Shown here in pieces: positions 17,582 through 27,153 of a stretch of DNA of 38,506 nt. Position 1 is the stretch's first letter, and every line of letters starts with the position of its first letter. The position numbers and the translations under genes are program-made. The notes beneath the pieces are model-generated. The model worked only from the letters and a program-made list of their open reading frames with translations. It was not told the DNA's origin and did not search any database. Origin of the DNA: an uncultured Micrococcales bacterium (GTDB lineage Bacteria > Actinomycetota > Actinomycetes > Actinomycetales > Microbacteriaceae); the NCBI GenBank assembly GCA_903935175.1, contig CAIZQQ010000165.1:1-38506 (forward strand). Reading direction: 5' to 3'.

Positions 17582-18751
17582 CTAAGAAAGCAAGGCTTCT
17601 TTGTGAAGTTTGCGATTCGCAACACCGAATCTCCAAAGCCCAAAACCGATAACTGCGAATTGCACGCAAAATGCCAGCTTGAAATGCCCAGCGTCGTAGA
17701 GTGCAACCTCGGGGTTCACGGCTCTCTGAGCGTCGAGTGCGAGGCCGATTGCCCCTATCATGAGCAACCCGGCCAAAAAGCCCCCGATGTTGATGAATCC
17801 GTTGGCAGCACCAAGCTCTCTATTCGAGACATAAGAGCGGGAGTAGTCGAAGGCGACCATCGAAACAGGGCCTCCTATTCCAATAATGATGACCAAAACT
17901 ACGACGATGAAATCAGGTAATGGGCTCGGAAAAAGCAATACCAGTGCCCAAACGGCAAGGATTAAGCCGCCACTGGTGAATACCAATACATGCCGATGAG
18001 CCTGGTAGCGGGCGGTAAAGAAGCCAACCACAGGTCCCATGGCTGCGTTTGTGATGACGAAGAGCGTGAGCATCCCAGAAGCAAATGCAGGGCTTTTGCC
18101 ATTCGCCTCAACGAGAAATGGCACACCCCAAAGCAGGGCAAAGACGTTCCCAGACGACTGGGTTAGAAAGTGTGTCCAGAAAGCCGCCTTCACCGGGCTG
18201 CGGTTGAAGTTGATTCGCAGAGCAGCAACCACACCTGCGAAATTTGATTGCGACTTGACCCTGCCTTGTGGAGAGTCGAGAGCCGCAATGAAGACGAAAA
18301 CGCCTGCGACCAGTCCAGACACGGCCAGCGCTGAGAAAGCGGATGTCCACCCGTAAACGGCGAGACCTGCTGCGAACGGGATGGCTGAGACAATTTGACC
18401 CAGCTGACCAATTGTTGCCAGCCACTGCTGCGCCAAAGCCGCAGCCTTGCCGGCCAACCAGTTGTTGACCATTCGGATCATAGAGATGAAGGTGAATGCG
18501 TCACCCATTCCAACTAACATTCGCCCCAAAACGGCCCATTCCAGCCCAGGAGCGAATGCGACTATCAACTGACCGGCCGCCATGATTAGCGCGCCACAGC
18601 CAAGCATTATTCGCGGTCCAAATTTATCGAGGGCGATGCCGACTGGAATCTGCATCGAGGCGTAGACCACCAACTGTAGCACCGCTAGAGAAGAAAGCTG
18701 CGCCGCCGTTGTGTTGAATCTTTCGGTGGCGTCTAGCGACGCGACAACCAT
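17582..18751 (-). CDS. MFS transporter (N-terminus probably extends upstream of this ATG)
   Basis: Multi-TM protein, GIALDKFGPRIMLGCGALIMAAGQL MFS signature; coding continues in frame upstream to about 18835. Confidence 0.85.
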   Translation of the reverse strand: MVVASLDATERFNTTAAQLSSLAVLQLVVYASMQIPVGIALDKFGPRIMLGCGALIMAAGQLIVAFAPGLEWAVLGRMLVGMGDAFTFISMIRMVNNWLAGKAAALAQQWLATIGQLGQIVSAIPFAAGLAVYGWTSAFSALAVSGLVAGVFVFIAALDSPQGRVKSQSNFAGVVAALRINFNRSPVKAAFWTHFLTQSSGNVFALLWGVPFLVEANGKSPAFASGMLTLFVITNAAMGPVVGFFTARYQAHRHVLVFTSGGLILAVWALVLLFPSPLPDFIVVVLVIIIGIGGPVSMVAFDYSRSYVSNRELGAANGFINIGGFLAGLLMIGAIGLALDAQRAVNPEVALYDAGHFKLAFCVQFAVIGFGLWRFGVANRKLHKEALLS

Positions 18752-18831
18752 GCTGCTGCGCTGCGTAACCGCGATTAAGTAGGCGAGGTTGGCCGCGACG
18801 AGAGCAACGACGCCCCTGCTAGATGTCAGTT

Positions 18832-19752
18832 TCAGCTGTCTTCGCCATCCGTTTTATTGCGACGTCGGGTAGCTAGATACTCTTCGATGTCGGCGGCTAA
18901 ATCATCTGCACTCGGAATTACCGGTGTCACGGGATTCACGCTTGCGCGCATAGGTGCGTTCCGCTCACTTTGGTAGCCCTGTTCTAGATTCTCAACCATT
19001 CGGGCCAGGTCTGCGTTCTCGGCAATTTGCTTGCCAAGCTTTGACTCGAATCGAACATTCTGCTCGCGCAAATCGTCTGTGGGAAAAACCAAACCCGTTG
19101 CTGCGGAAATCAACTCGAAGGCAGTGAAACCGACCTTTGGATACTCGGAATCGGAAATGTAGTGCGGAACCAGCAAAACAAACCCGGTACACGGTAACCC
19201 CAGTCGGGTGAGTCTGTACTCGAGCAAGTGGAGAACGTTGCCAGGAACCTGAGTCTCAGGGCGCCATTCGCTAAATCTCGCGGCCAGGTCGGAACGATTA
19301 CCGCTCACCGTTACGCCCAGAGGACGAGTGTGAGGGACTGGGAAAGGGATCGAGTGAACCCAAACAAACTCAGAGACACTTAGATCTTCAACAATTTTCA
19401 AAATGGCTTCGGCGAAAGCATCCCATTTGAAATCTGGTTCGTAACCGTGAAGAAACAAAAACTGCTGACCGGCTTCGTCTTCGCAGAGGTACAGCCCTAA
19501 GACTGCTGGCTCATATGATTCGATGTGATCTTTTTCGAAATACATCACTGGACGTCGGGAGCGGTAATCGAGCAATTGATCGTTGTCAAACTGAATAACC
19601 AACTCAGAATTGAGCGACGCAAAAATACTGTCTGAGACCTGCGAAATGCTGCCGCCAGCATCGGTGAATCCGTTCAAGCCCGCCAGCATCTTGAGTTCGC
19701 GAGGTATGCGCACCTCAGGGTCGATGAATTTGAAGAGGGTTTGCGTGTTCAC
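18832..19752 (-). CDS. PAC2 family (proteasome assembly chaperone-like) protein
   Basis: 306 aa; LKMLAGLNGFTDAGGSISQVSDSIFASL...FLFLHGYEPDFKWDAFAEAIL...VPHTRPLGVTVSGN, as in actinobacterial PAC2 proteins. Confidence 0.85.
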   Translation of the reverse strand: MNTQTLFKFIDPEVRIPRELKMLAGLNGFTDAGGSISQVSDSIFASLNSELVIQFDNDQLLDYRSRRPVMYFEKDHIESYEPAVLGLYLCEDEAGQQFLFLHGYEPDFKWDAFAEAILKIVEDLSVSEFVWVHSIPFPVPHTRPLGVTVSGNRSDLAARFSEWRPETQVPGNVLHLLEYRLTRLGLPCTGFVLLVPHYISDSEYPKVGFTAFELISAATGLVFPTDDLREQNVRFESKLGKQIAENADLARMVENLEQGYQSERNAPMRASVNPVTPVIPSADDLAADIEEYLATRRRNKTDGEDS

Positions 19753-19787
19753 CTATTCATTGTAAATCGAAAGGTTACGATTGCAGC

Positions 19788-21260
19788 ATGACCAAGCTAA
19801 ACATCGAAGTTGTGAACAAATCCGTCCCGCTATTCAGCGGAGTTGCTTACGTTTTTGGCATCGGCAGTTCCAAAGACAAACTGCAAATAAGCGACAGTTT
19901 GGTCGAGACATCCAGTCTGGCCAAAGTGGACCTTAAGGCACTAGGTGCAAAGACCAGCTTTGAGCACATGACCCGACTTCAGGGGCCTGATGGTTCTATC
20001 TACCTAGCCGTAGGACTCGGTGATGAGGAACTCAATGATGAGCAGTTCAGGCAACTTGCGGGGGCGGCGGTTCGAAATCTTGGCGACTTCGAAAAAGTTG
20101 TTATCGGGTTGCCGACAAACACTTCCAGTGCGTCTCTGGCGGTAATAGAAGGTGCCCTTTTGGCGCATTACGAGTTCACTGAGTACAAATCCGTAAAAAA
20201 GACGCGCAAACTAACCGATGTAACGGTTTTGGCTCGCGAGGTTCCACTGTCTGCACAAATTGCTGAAGCGCAAACTGTCGTAGAAGCAATCAATCTAGTT
20301 CGCGACATGGTCAACACTGCCCCTAACGACCTATATCCTGAAACATTCGCGACGCTGATGCAGAAGGCAGCTCGAGGCAAGGGCGTCACGGTAGAAGTCT
20401 GGGACGAAAAGCGCCTAACTGCCGAAAAATGCTCTGGCATTCTTTCGGTGGGTAAGGGTTCGGTGCGTCCTCCACGCCTGGTGAAGATCGAGTACAAACC
20501 GCGTGGCGCGAAAAAACACCTTGCGCTTGTGGGCAAGGGAATCACATTCGACACCGGCGGTCTTACTCTCAAGCCAGGACTCGGCATGTTGGGAATGAAA
20601 TATGACATGACTGGCGCGGCGACGGTGGGGCACGCCGCTCTTGCAATTGCTGCGCTAAAACTCAACGTTCGAGTTACCGCTTACATGTGTGTAGCCGAGA
20701 ACATGCCTTCTGGCACAGCTACTCGACCAAGCGACATCATCAAGTACCGAAACGGCAAAACCGTCGAAATCACCAACACCGACGCCGAGGGGCGCTTGGT
20801 TATGGCTGACGGCTTGATTCTCGCCAGTGAACAAAAACCCGACCTAATCATCGACGTTGCAACCTTGACTGGTGGAGCGCGCGTGGCCTTGGGTGTGCGA
20901 ACAACTGGTCTTATGGGCGTTGGTGCTGGAATCGACACCCTGGTCGAGGCGGCAAACAAGTCAGGCGAGGCACTGTGGGCCATGCCCCTGCCAAAAGAAT
21001 TACGAGCATTGTTGAATTCAGAAACTGCTGACATGATCAACAGCAAACTGGGAGACCCGACAGGCAGCATGTTGGTTGGTGGACACTTCTTGAAGGAGTT
21101 CGTTGGTTACCACGATCGTGAAAAGAAGAACCAGATTGACTGGGCGCACCTAGACATTGCGGGACCAGCGAGTAACGATGGAGCGCCATTTGGATACACA
21201 GGTAAGGGCGCATCCGGTGTCATGTTGCGCACCCTCGTTCACGTAGCCAAGAGCCTCTAG
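19788..21260 (+). CDS. pepA: Leucyl aminopeptidase (M17)
   Basis: LVGKGITFDTGGLTLKPG and NTDAEGRLVMADGLILA M17 signatures. Confidence 0.95.
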   Translation: MTKLNIEVVNKSVPLFSGVAYVFGIGSSKDKLQISDSLVETSSLAKVDLKALGAKTSFEHMTRLQGPDGSIYLAVGLGDEELNDEQFRQLAGAAVRNLGDFEKVVIGLPTNTSSASLAVIEGALLAHYEFTEYKSVKKTRKLTDVTVLAREVPLSAQIAEAQTVVEAINLVRDMVNTAPNDLYPETFATLMQKAARGKGVTVEVWDEKRLTAEKCSGILSVGKGSVRPPRLVKIEYKPRGAKKHLALVGKGITFDTGGLTLKPGLGMLGMKYDMTGAATVGHAALAIAALKLNVRVTAYMCVAENMPSGTATRPSDIIKYRNGKTVEITNTDAEGRLVMADGLILASEQKPDLIIDVATLTGGARVALGVRTTGLMGVGAGIDTLVEAANKSGEALWAMPLPKELRALLNSETADMINSKLGDPTGSMLVGGHFLKEFVGYHDREKKNQIDWAHLDIAGPASNDGAPFGYTGKGASGVMLRTLVHVAKSL

Positions 21261-21301
21261 TAGGCTTGTCTGGTCCCTCAAACAAATAGATGGAGTAAGT
21301 C

Positions 21302-22678
21302 GTGGCTGACCACAACTTTGACATAGTTATTCTCGGTGGCGGAAGCGGCGGATACGCAGCAGCCCTTCGATCGGCCCAATTGGGTAAGAGCGTGGCTCTA
21401 ATCGAAAAAGACAAACTTGGCGGCACCTGCCTGCACCGTGGTTGCATTCCAACCAAAGCTCTTCTTCACTCTGCTGAGGTCGCAGACGTAACTCGCGAAG
21501 CCGCCAATTATGGCGTCAACGCTCAGTTCCAGTCGATTGACATGCGTGTTGTAAACAAGTACCGCGACGGCATTATCGATCGTCTCTTCAAGGGTTTGAG
21601 CGGACTAGTTGCATCAAAGCCGATCACCGTGGTTTCTGGTGAAGGAAAGCTGACAGCACCGAAGACCGTAACAGTCAATGGTGACAACTACACCGGCACG
21701 AACGTAATTTTGGCAACCGGTTCGTACTCTCGTTCACTTCCAGGCCTTGAAATTGGCGGCCGTGTTATCACTTCAGACCAGGCTCTCGGTCTCGATTTTG
21801 TTCCAAACAAGGTTCTGGTTTTGGGCGGCGGAGTCATCGGCGTCGAGTTTGCTTCGATATGGAAGTCTTTCGGCTCTGAAGTAACCATCATCGAAGGTCT
21901 TGCTCACCTGGTTCCAAACGAAGACGAGAGCCTATCGAAGGGCCTAGAACGCGCCTTCCGCAAGCGTGGCATCGACTTCAAACTTGGCGTTCGCTTCGCG
22001 GGCGTTGAGCAGCACGAAAACGGCGTTGTCGTATCACTTGAAGATGGCAACAAGCTCGAGGCTGAACTGCTACTCGTTGCCGTTGGCCGCGGCCCTAACA
22101 CTGCAGGCCTCGGCTACGAAGACCAAGGCGTCGCGATGGATCGCGGATACGTTCTGACCAACGAGCGCCTTCAGACGAACATCCCAGGTGTATACGCTGC
22201 CGGTGACATCGTGCCTGGTTTGCAGCTAGCCCACCGCGGTTTTCAACAGGGTATTTTTATTGCCGAGGAAATTGCCGGCCTTAACCCTGTCGCAATTGAT
22301 GAAACGGGCATCCCTAAGGTCACTTACTGTGAGCCAGAGGTTGCCAGCGTTGGTCTCAGCGAGGCGAAAGCACGCGAAACCTATGGCGCTGACAACGTTT
22401 CGGTTTACGAGTACAACTTGGCCGGAAACGGCAAGAGCCAGATTCTCGGTACCGCGGGATTCATCAAGTTGGTTCGCCGCAACAACGGCCCTGTCATTGG
22501 CGTGCACATGATCGGTTCCCGTGTTGGTGAACAAATTGGTGAAGGCCAGCTAATCGTTAACTGGGAGGCATATCCAGAGGATGTTGCGACCCTAGTTCAC
22601 GCCCACCCAACCATGAACGAAGCCATCGGCGAAGCACACCTAGCCCTAGCCGGCAAGCCTCTACACGCACACGCTTAG
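21302..22678 (+). CDS. lpdA: Dihydrolipoyl dehydrogenase (E3)
   Basis: GGTCLHRGCIPTKALLHSAE redox motif, two GxGxxG-type nucleotide sites, HAHPTMNEAIGEAHLA C-terminus. Confidence 0.96.
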   Translation: MADHNFDIVILGGGSGGYAAALRSAQLGKSVALIEKDKLGGTCLHRGCIPTKALLHSAEVADVTREAANYGVNAQFQSIDMRVVNKYRDGIIDRLFKGLSGLVASKPITVVSGEGKLTAPKTVTVNGDNYTGTNVILATGSYSRSLPGLEIGGRVITSDQALGLDFVPNKVLVLGGGVIGVEFASIWKSFGSEVTIIEGLAHLVPNEDESLSKGLERAFRKRGIDFKLGVRFAGVEQHENGVVVSLEDGNKLEAELLLVAVGRGPNTAGLGYEDQGVAMDRGYVLTNERLQTNIPGVYAAGDIVPGLQLAHRGFQQGIFIAEEIAGLNPVAIDETGIPKVTYCEPEVASVGLSEAKARETYGADNVSVYEYNLAGNGKSQILGTAGFIKLVRRNNGPVIGVHMIGSRVGEQIGEGQLIVNWEAYPEDVATLVHAHPTMNEAIGEAHLALAGKPLHAHA

Positions 22679-22706
22679 TATTTAAGACGAACCCACAAGG
22701 AGCAAA

Positions 22707-24104
22707 ATGAGCGAGAACGTAGTTCTTCCAGCACTCGGAGAGAGCGTTACCGAAGGAACCGTAACCCGTTGGCTAAAGAAGGTCGGCGACACTGTCGCAG
22801 TCGATGAGCCACTAGTTGAGGTTTCAACCGACAAGGTCGATACCGAGATCCCATCTCCCTTCGCGGGCGTTGTCGAGCAAATCTTGGTTCAAGAAGACGA
22901 AACCGTTGAAGTTGGTGGCGTACTTGCCGTAATCGGTTCGGGTGATGGAGCCGCGGCTCCAGCAGCGCCTGCCGTGCAAGAACCAGTTGCAGAAGCGCCT
23001 GCGCCGGTTGTTGAACCAGCGGTAGTTGAAACTCCAATTGCTGCGGCACCGGTAGCTGCGACTCCAGTCGTTGAGACCCCGGCACCAGCAGCAGCGCCGG
23101 TCTACGTGCCGCCAACTGCTCCAGTCGCTCCTGCTGCACCAGTAGCTGCCCCGGTTGCTCAGGTTGCGCAGACTCACTCGACCGACCCCGGCTATGTCAC
23201 TCCCCTAGTTCGCAAGCTCGCTAGCGAAACCGGTGTCGATCTATCTGGACTAAACGGAACCGGTGTTGGCGGACGAATTCGCAAAGACGACGTCATTGCG
23301 GCTGCCAGCGCACCGGCTGCCGCCGCATCTACCGCCGCTTCGGTAGCTCCAGCTGCTTCTGCTGCAGCCGTTCAGGTTGAGGCATCAGCACTTCGCGGAA
23401 CCACCGAATCTATGTCTCGTCTTCGCAAGGTATTGGCAGAGCGAGCAGTTGCTTCAATGCAGCAGAGCGCGCAACTAACCACTGTGGTTGAGGTCGATGT
23501 AACCAAGATCGCAGCCATGCGTTCAAAGGTTCAGCCGGCATTCGTGGCCGCAACCGGCGGCAAGTTGAACTTCATGCCGTTCTTCACCTTGGCCGCTGCC
23601 GAAGCATTGAAGGCACACCCGAAGTTGAACGCCAGCATCGATGGTGAGAACATCGTCTATCACGCCTCTGAAAACATCTCGTTTGCCGTAGACACCGAGC
23701 GTGGACTTCTGACTCCAGTTATTCGTGACGCCAGTAGCTTGACGCTCGCACAAATCGCGATGCAGATTGCAGACTTGGCTTCTAGAACTCGCGAGAACAA
23801 GTTGAAGCCAGACGAGCTTGGCGGAGGGACCTTCACCCTGACCAACACTGGTTCGCGCGGAGCTTTGTTCGACACTCCTGTCGTGTTCTTGCCACAGGTT
23901 GCCATTCTTGGCACCGGCGTTGTGAGCAAGCGAGCAGCAGTCGTCTCAACCCCTGAAGGTGACAGCATTGCTGTTCGCAGCATGGTGTACCTAGCTCTGT
24001 CTTATGACCACCGTTTGGTTGATGGCGCAGACGCAAGCCGCTACCTAGTCGATGTAAAGACCCGACTAGAAGAGGCAAACTTCGAGCCCAACCTCGGTAT
24101 CTAA
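22707..24104 (+). CDS. sucB: 2-oxo acid dehydrogenase E2 (dihydrolipoamide acyltransferase), single lipoyl domain
   Basis: Lipoyl motif VSTDKVDTEIPSPFAG, Ala/Pro linker, peripheral subunit-binding domain TPLVRKLASETGVDLSGLNGTGVGGRIRKDDV, catalytic SYDHRLVDGADA. Confidence 0.92.
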   Translation: MSENVVLPALGESVTEGTVTRWLKKVGDTVAVDEPLVEVSTDKVDTEIPSPFAGVVEQILVQEDETVEVGGVLAVIGSGDGAAAPAAPAVQEPVAEAPAPVVEPAVVETPIAAAPVAATPVVETPAPAAAPVYVPPTAPVAPAAPVAAPVAQVAQTHSTDPGYVTPLVRKLASETGVDLSGLNGTGVGGRIRKDDVIAAASAPAAAASTAASVAPAASAAAVQVEASALRGTTESMSRLRKVLAERAVASMQQSAQLTTVVEVDVTKIAAMRSKVQPAFVAATGGKLNFMPFFTLAAAEALKAHPKLNASIDGENIVYHASENISFAVDTERGLLTPVIRDASSLTLAQIAMQIADLASRTRENKLKPDELGGGTFTLTNTGSRGALFDTPVVFLPQVAILGTGVVSKRAAVVSTPEGDSIAVRSMVYLALSYDHRLVDGADASRYLVDVKTRLEEANFEPNLGI

Positions 24105-24120
24105 AGCGCGTTCAAGATTT

Positions 24121-24155
24121 GAGCCTGGTCTTTTGATCAGGCTCTCTTCTTTTTT
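24121..24155 (+). terminator. Rho-independent terminator of the E2 gene
   Basis: GAGCCTGGTC-TTTT-GATCAGGCTC (one G.T pair) followed by tcttctttttt. Confidence 0.85.
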
Positions 24156-24628
24156 ACCGACAAGATGTCTCCATCGACGTTAGATGTTTGAGTCAAGATA
24201 AAAAACTCGCTGCGGCATTCGACTTCACCCGTCTCTACCTTTACTCCACCGAAAATAGTCATGGTTCTTGACTCGGCAATGGTGTCGTTGAAGGAGAAAC
24301 CGCAAGTCGCGTCGTTGGGGACTGTTGGCACGCCTGATGGAAAGGTTGGCTCGTCCAGCAGGGCCAGCGGTCCAACGATTGCGTAGGTTGGGACCAGCAA
24401 GGCAAAGGCTAGGAGAAGGCCGATGACAAGTACCCTGGAGTTCTTTGGGCTGACACTTTTTTCTGGGACGCTCGCAATTTGAAGGGACACCGCACGTTCA
24501 CCCAGATGCTGCGGTCGAATATTAGACGAGAACGATTTGAAGGTTAGCTTCGCTTTAGCAACCGCTCTGCGCCTAGATGATCGCCTAAGCAACCTTGGAC
24601 TGAATGGCACTCGACCATGTTTGGGCAA
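24137..24628 (-). CDS. Hypothetical protein with one predicted TM helix
   Basis: Open frame with basic N-terminus, hydrophobic VLVIGLLLAFALLVPTYAIVGPLALL, then extracellular-like domain with 2 Cys. Start uncertain (TTG 24628 or a downstream GTG). Confidence 0.55.
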   Translation of the reverse strand: MPKHGRVPFSPRLLRRSSRRRAVAKAKLTFKSFSSNIRPQHLGERAVSLQIASVPEKSVSPKNSRVLVIGLLLAFALLVPTYAIVGPLALLDEPTFPSGVPTVPNDATCGFSFNDTIAESRTMTIFGGVKVETGEVECRSEFFILTQTSNVDGDILSVKKKRA

Positions 24629-24691
24629 AATCTTTACGAAGCGCAGTCGTGCCTGAAAAATGTGGAGAGTTTCAAGACTTACAATTAGCCA

Positions 24692-25327
24692 GTGCCAGAG
24701 TTCACAATCGCCGGTTTAAATCCCAACTTCGTTGACTATAACGAAGCGTGGAAACTGCAGCGCAGCATCCATGCCGAAGTGGCTTCAAAAATGCGACCAG
24801 ACACAGTCATTTTGCTCGAGCATTCAAGCGTTTTCACCGCTGGTAAGCGCACAGAGGATTCCGAACGACCAACCGATGGCACCCCCGTTGTTGACGTTGA
24901 CAGAGGCGGCAAGATCACTTGGCACGGACCGGGACAGCTCGTTGGCTATCCGATAATGGTGCTTCCCGACCCGATAGACGTCGTTGGATACGTTCGCTGG
25001 CTTGAGCAGGTTTTGATTGACGCAATCGCAGAATTCGGGCTTGAAACTGAACGAGTTGACGGGCGTTCAGGCGTTTGGGCAAAGACCGAAACGGGCTTCG
25101 AGAAGGTTGCCGCGATCGGCATTCGCGTTTCAGAACACACCACTATGCACGGATTCGCGCTCAACTGCAACAACTCGCTCGACCCTTACGACACGATCGT
25201 TGCCTGCGGTATTAGAGACGCAAAAACGACCACTCTCACGAAACTCCTCGGCAAGACGGTAACCCCCGCGATGGCCGCAGAGGTCATCCAAAAGAAATTG
25301 ACCACGATTGGCAAGGTAGCCGCATGA
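24692..25327 (+). CDS. lipB: Octanoyltransferase
   Basis: [43 protein letters not shown]. Confidence 0.95.
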   Translation: MPEFTIAGLNPNFVDYNEAWKLQRSIHAEVASKMRPDTVILLEHSSVFTAGKRTEDSERPTDGTPVVDVDRGGKITWHGPGQLVGYPIMVLPDPIDVVGYVRWLEQVLIDAIAEFGLETERVDGRSGVWAKTETGFEKVAAIGIRVSEHTTMHGFALNCNNSLDPYDTIVACGIRDAKTTTLTKLLGKTVTPAMAAEVIQKKLTTIGKVAA

Positions 25328-26322
25328 CCGAGAACCAAAAACCAGAACGAAAAATGCTTCGCATCGAGGCCAGAAACGCCGCGGTGCCGATTGAGCGAAA
25401 GCCCGATTGGATTAAGACCCGCGCCAAGATGGGGCCTGAGTACCAGGCGATGCATGCCCTGGTTAAAACCGAGAATCTGCATACCGTTTGCCAAGAAGCC
25501 GGTTGCCCAAACATTTACGAGTGCTGGGAAGACCGCGAAGCAACATTCTTGATCGGTGGCGCACAATGCACCCGCCGTTGCGATTTTTGCCAAATTGACA
25601 CCGGCAAGCCGAGCCCGCTAGATGTCGATGAGCCACGTCGTGTCGGCGATTCAGTGACCAAAATGCAGTTGCGCTACGCAACCGTGACAGGAGTTGCTCG
25701 TGACGACCTTGACGACGAAGGTTCTTGGCTATACGCCGAAACCATTCGACAGATTCACCAGCAGTCCCCTGGTACCGGTGTGGAAATTCTCGTCCCGGAC
25801 TTTTCGGGTAACCCTGAACACCTGAAGCGAGTGTTCGACGCTGCCCCTGAGGTTTTTGCACACAACGTTGAAACCGTTCCGCGCATCTTCAAGCAGATTC
25901 GCCCAGCCTTTACCTACGAGCGATCTCTGAACGTGATCGAGCAAGCTCGTGATTACGGGCTTGTCACCAAGTCGAACCTCATTCTTGGCATGGGTGAAAC
26001 CCGTGAAGAAATAAGTGACGCGCTGAGACACCTTTATGAAGCTGGCACCGACATCATCACAATCACGCAGTACCTTCGACCTACTCTTCGTCACCACCCG
26101 GTTGACCGCTGGGTAAAGCCGCAGGAGTTTGTGGAATTGAAAGAAGAGGCCGAAGCTCTTGGCTTCTTAGGCGTGCTCAGTGGGCCGCTGGTTCGATCGT
26201 CTTACCGAGCAGGCCGACTTTGGGCCTCATCCATGGTGAAAAAGGGTCGAGCCATTCCGGCAGATCTTCAGCACCTTGCCGACGCTGCAATCAAAGACGG
26301 GTTTAGCCAGGCTGTCGGCTAG
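25324..26322 (+). CDS. lipA: Lipoyl synthase (radical SAM)
   Basis: [28 protein letters not shown] overlap with lipB. Confidence 0.97.
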   Translation: MTENQKPERKMLRIEARNAAVPIERKPDWIKTRAKMGPEYQAMHALVKTENLHTVCQEAGCPNIYECWEDREATFLIGGAQCTRRCDFCQIDTGKPSPLDVDEPRRVGDSVTKMQLRYATVTGVARDDLDDEGSWLYAETIRQIHQQSPGTGVEILVPDFSGNPEHLKRVFDAAPEVFAHNVETVPRIFKQIRPAFTYERSLNVIEQARDYGLVTKSNLILGMGETREEISDALRHLYEAGTDIITITQYLRPTLRHHPVDRWVKPQEFVELKEEAEALGFLGVLSGPLVRSSYRAGRLWASSMVKKGRAIPADLQHLADAAIKDGFSQAVG

Positions 26323-26332
26323 GCTTTCAAAC

Positions 26333-27025
26333 ATGGCTAAAGAGAACAAAAAACCTAAAGAACCTGGTCGCTGGGGTCAAATCTTCAGACTTTTCCGAGA
26401 AACCATCAAGGTTGACAAGACCGCACTTCTGCTAGTCGTCCTTGCCGTTGTTTTGAGCCTCGGCGTTGGTGTGCTCTTGATTCTCAGCTCGCTAAACAAC
26501 CTGATCCTCGCAATCATTTACGGTGCTCTATCGGTCACCGCAGCCATGATGATTGGTCTACTCGTTCTCTCGAGACGCGCCGAACGCGTCGCTTACTCGC
26601 GTATTGAAGGTCAACCGGGTGCCGTAGGTGCAGTAGTTACCTCGGCGGTTAAACGCGGATGGCGCACCAGCGAGATTCCAGTGGCCGTAAACCCGCGCAC
26701 CAGAGACGCCATCTACCGCTGTGTCGGTTCGGCAGGAGTTGTTCTCATCGCCGAAGGTTCACGCACCGGAACCAAGACCATTCTTGACGAAGAGGTGCGC
26801 AAGTTGAAGCGGGCGACACCTGGTGTGAGTATCCACGTGTTTTATGTCACCGGAGACGAAAGCGGCACGCCGCTAGCGAAACTTGGACGAGAGATTACCG
26901 GCCTTAAGCGCACGCTAAACCGCAACGAGGTTAGCCTCGTAAACGCGCGGCTTCAGGCGATGGGAACGAAGCTTCCAATTCCAAAGGGAATCGACCCGAA
27001 GCGCATCCGCCCGGTTCGTCGCTAG
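26333..27025 (+). CDS. DUF4191 family membrane protein
   Basis: Start at ATG 26333 (MAKENKKPKEPGRWGQIFRLFRETIKVDKTALL), two TM segments; conserved between lipA and glnA1 in Actinobacteria. Confidence 0.83.
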   Translation: MAKENKKPKEPGRWGQIFRLFRETIKVDKTALLLVVLAVVLSLGVGVLLILSSLNNLILAIIYGALSVTAAMMIGLLVLSRRAERVAYSRIEGQPGAVGAVVTSAVKRGWRTSEIPVAVNPRTRDAIYRCVGSAGVVLIAEGSRTGTKTILDEEVRKLKRATPGVSIHVFYVTGDESGTPLAKLGREITGLKRTLNRNEVSLVNARLQAMGTKLPIPKGIDPKRIRPVRR

Positions 27026-27042
27026 CCCAAAAAGTTTTACAT

Positions 27043-27060
27043 TCACGAAACATTTCGTGA
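27043..27060. promoter_or_regulatory. Perfect 18-bp palindrome upstream of glnA1 (candidate nitrogen-regulator operator)
   Basis: TCACGAAA-CA-TTTCGTGA; overlaps TTTAC-n6-GAAAC resembling a GlnR half-box pair. Confidence 0.6.
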
Positions 27061-27153
27061 CAGGCTGGGCGCGGGCTCAAAGGTAGACTTTAGAGCAGAC
27101 GGCTTCGATGGTGCGCCGTTTTCTCCCACTCACCTTTTTGAAGGGATTTCCCT

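Noticed and set aside
22747-23177. Gln/Arg-rich and Arg/Ser/Trp-rich minus-strand ORFs opposite the E2 linker
   Set aside because: Reverse complement of the Ala/Pro/Val linker repeats; compositional artefact. The linker itself is normal for E2 proteins and was not called as a separate repeat.
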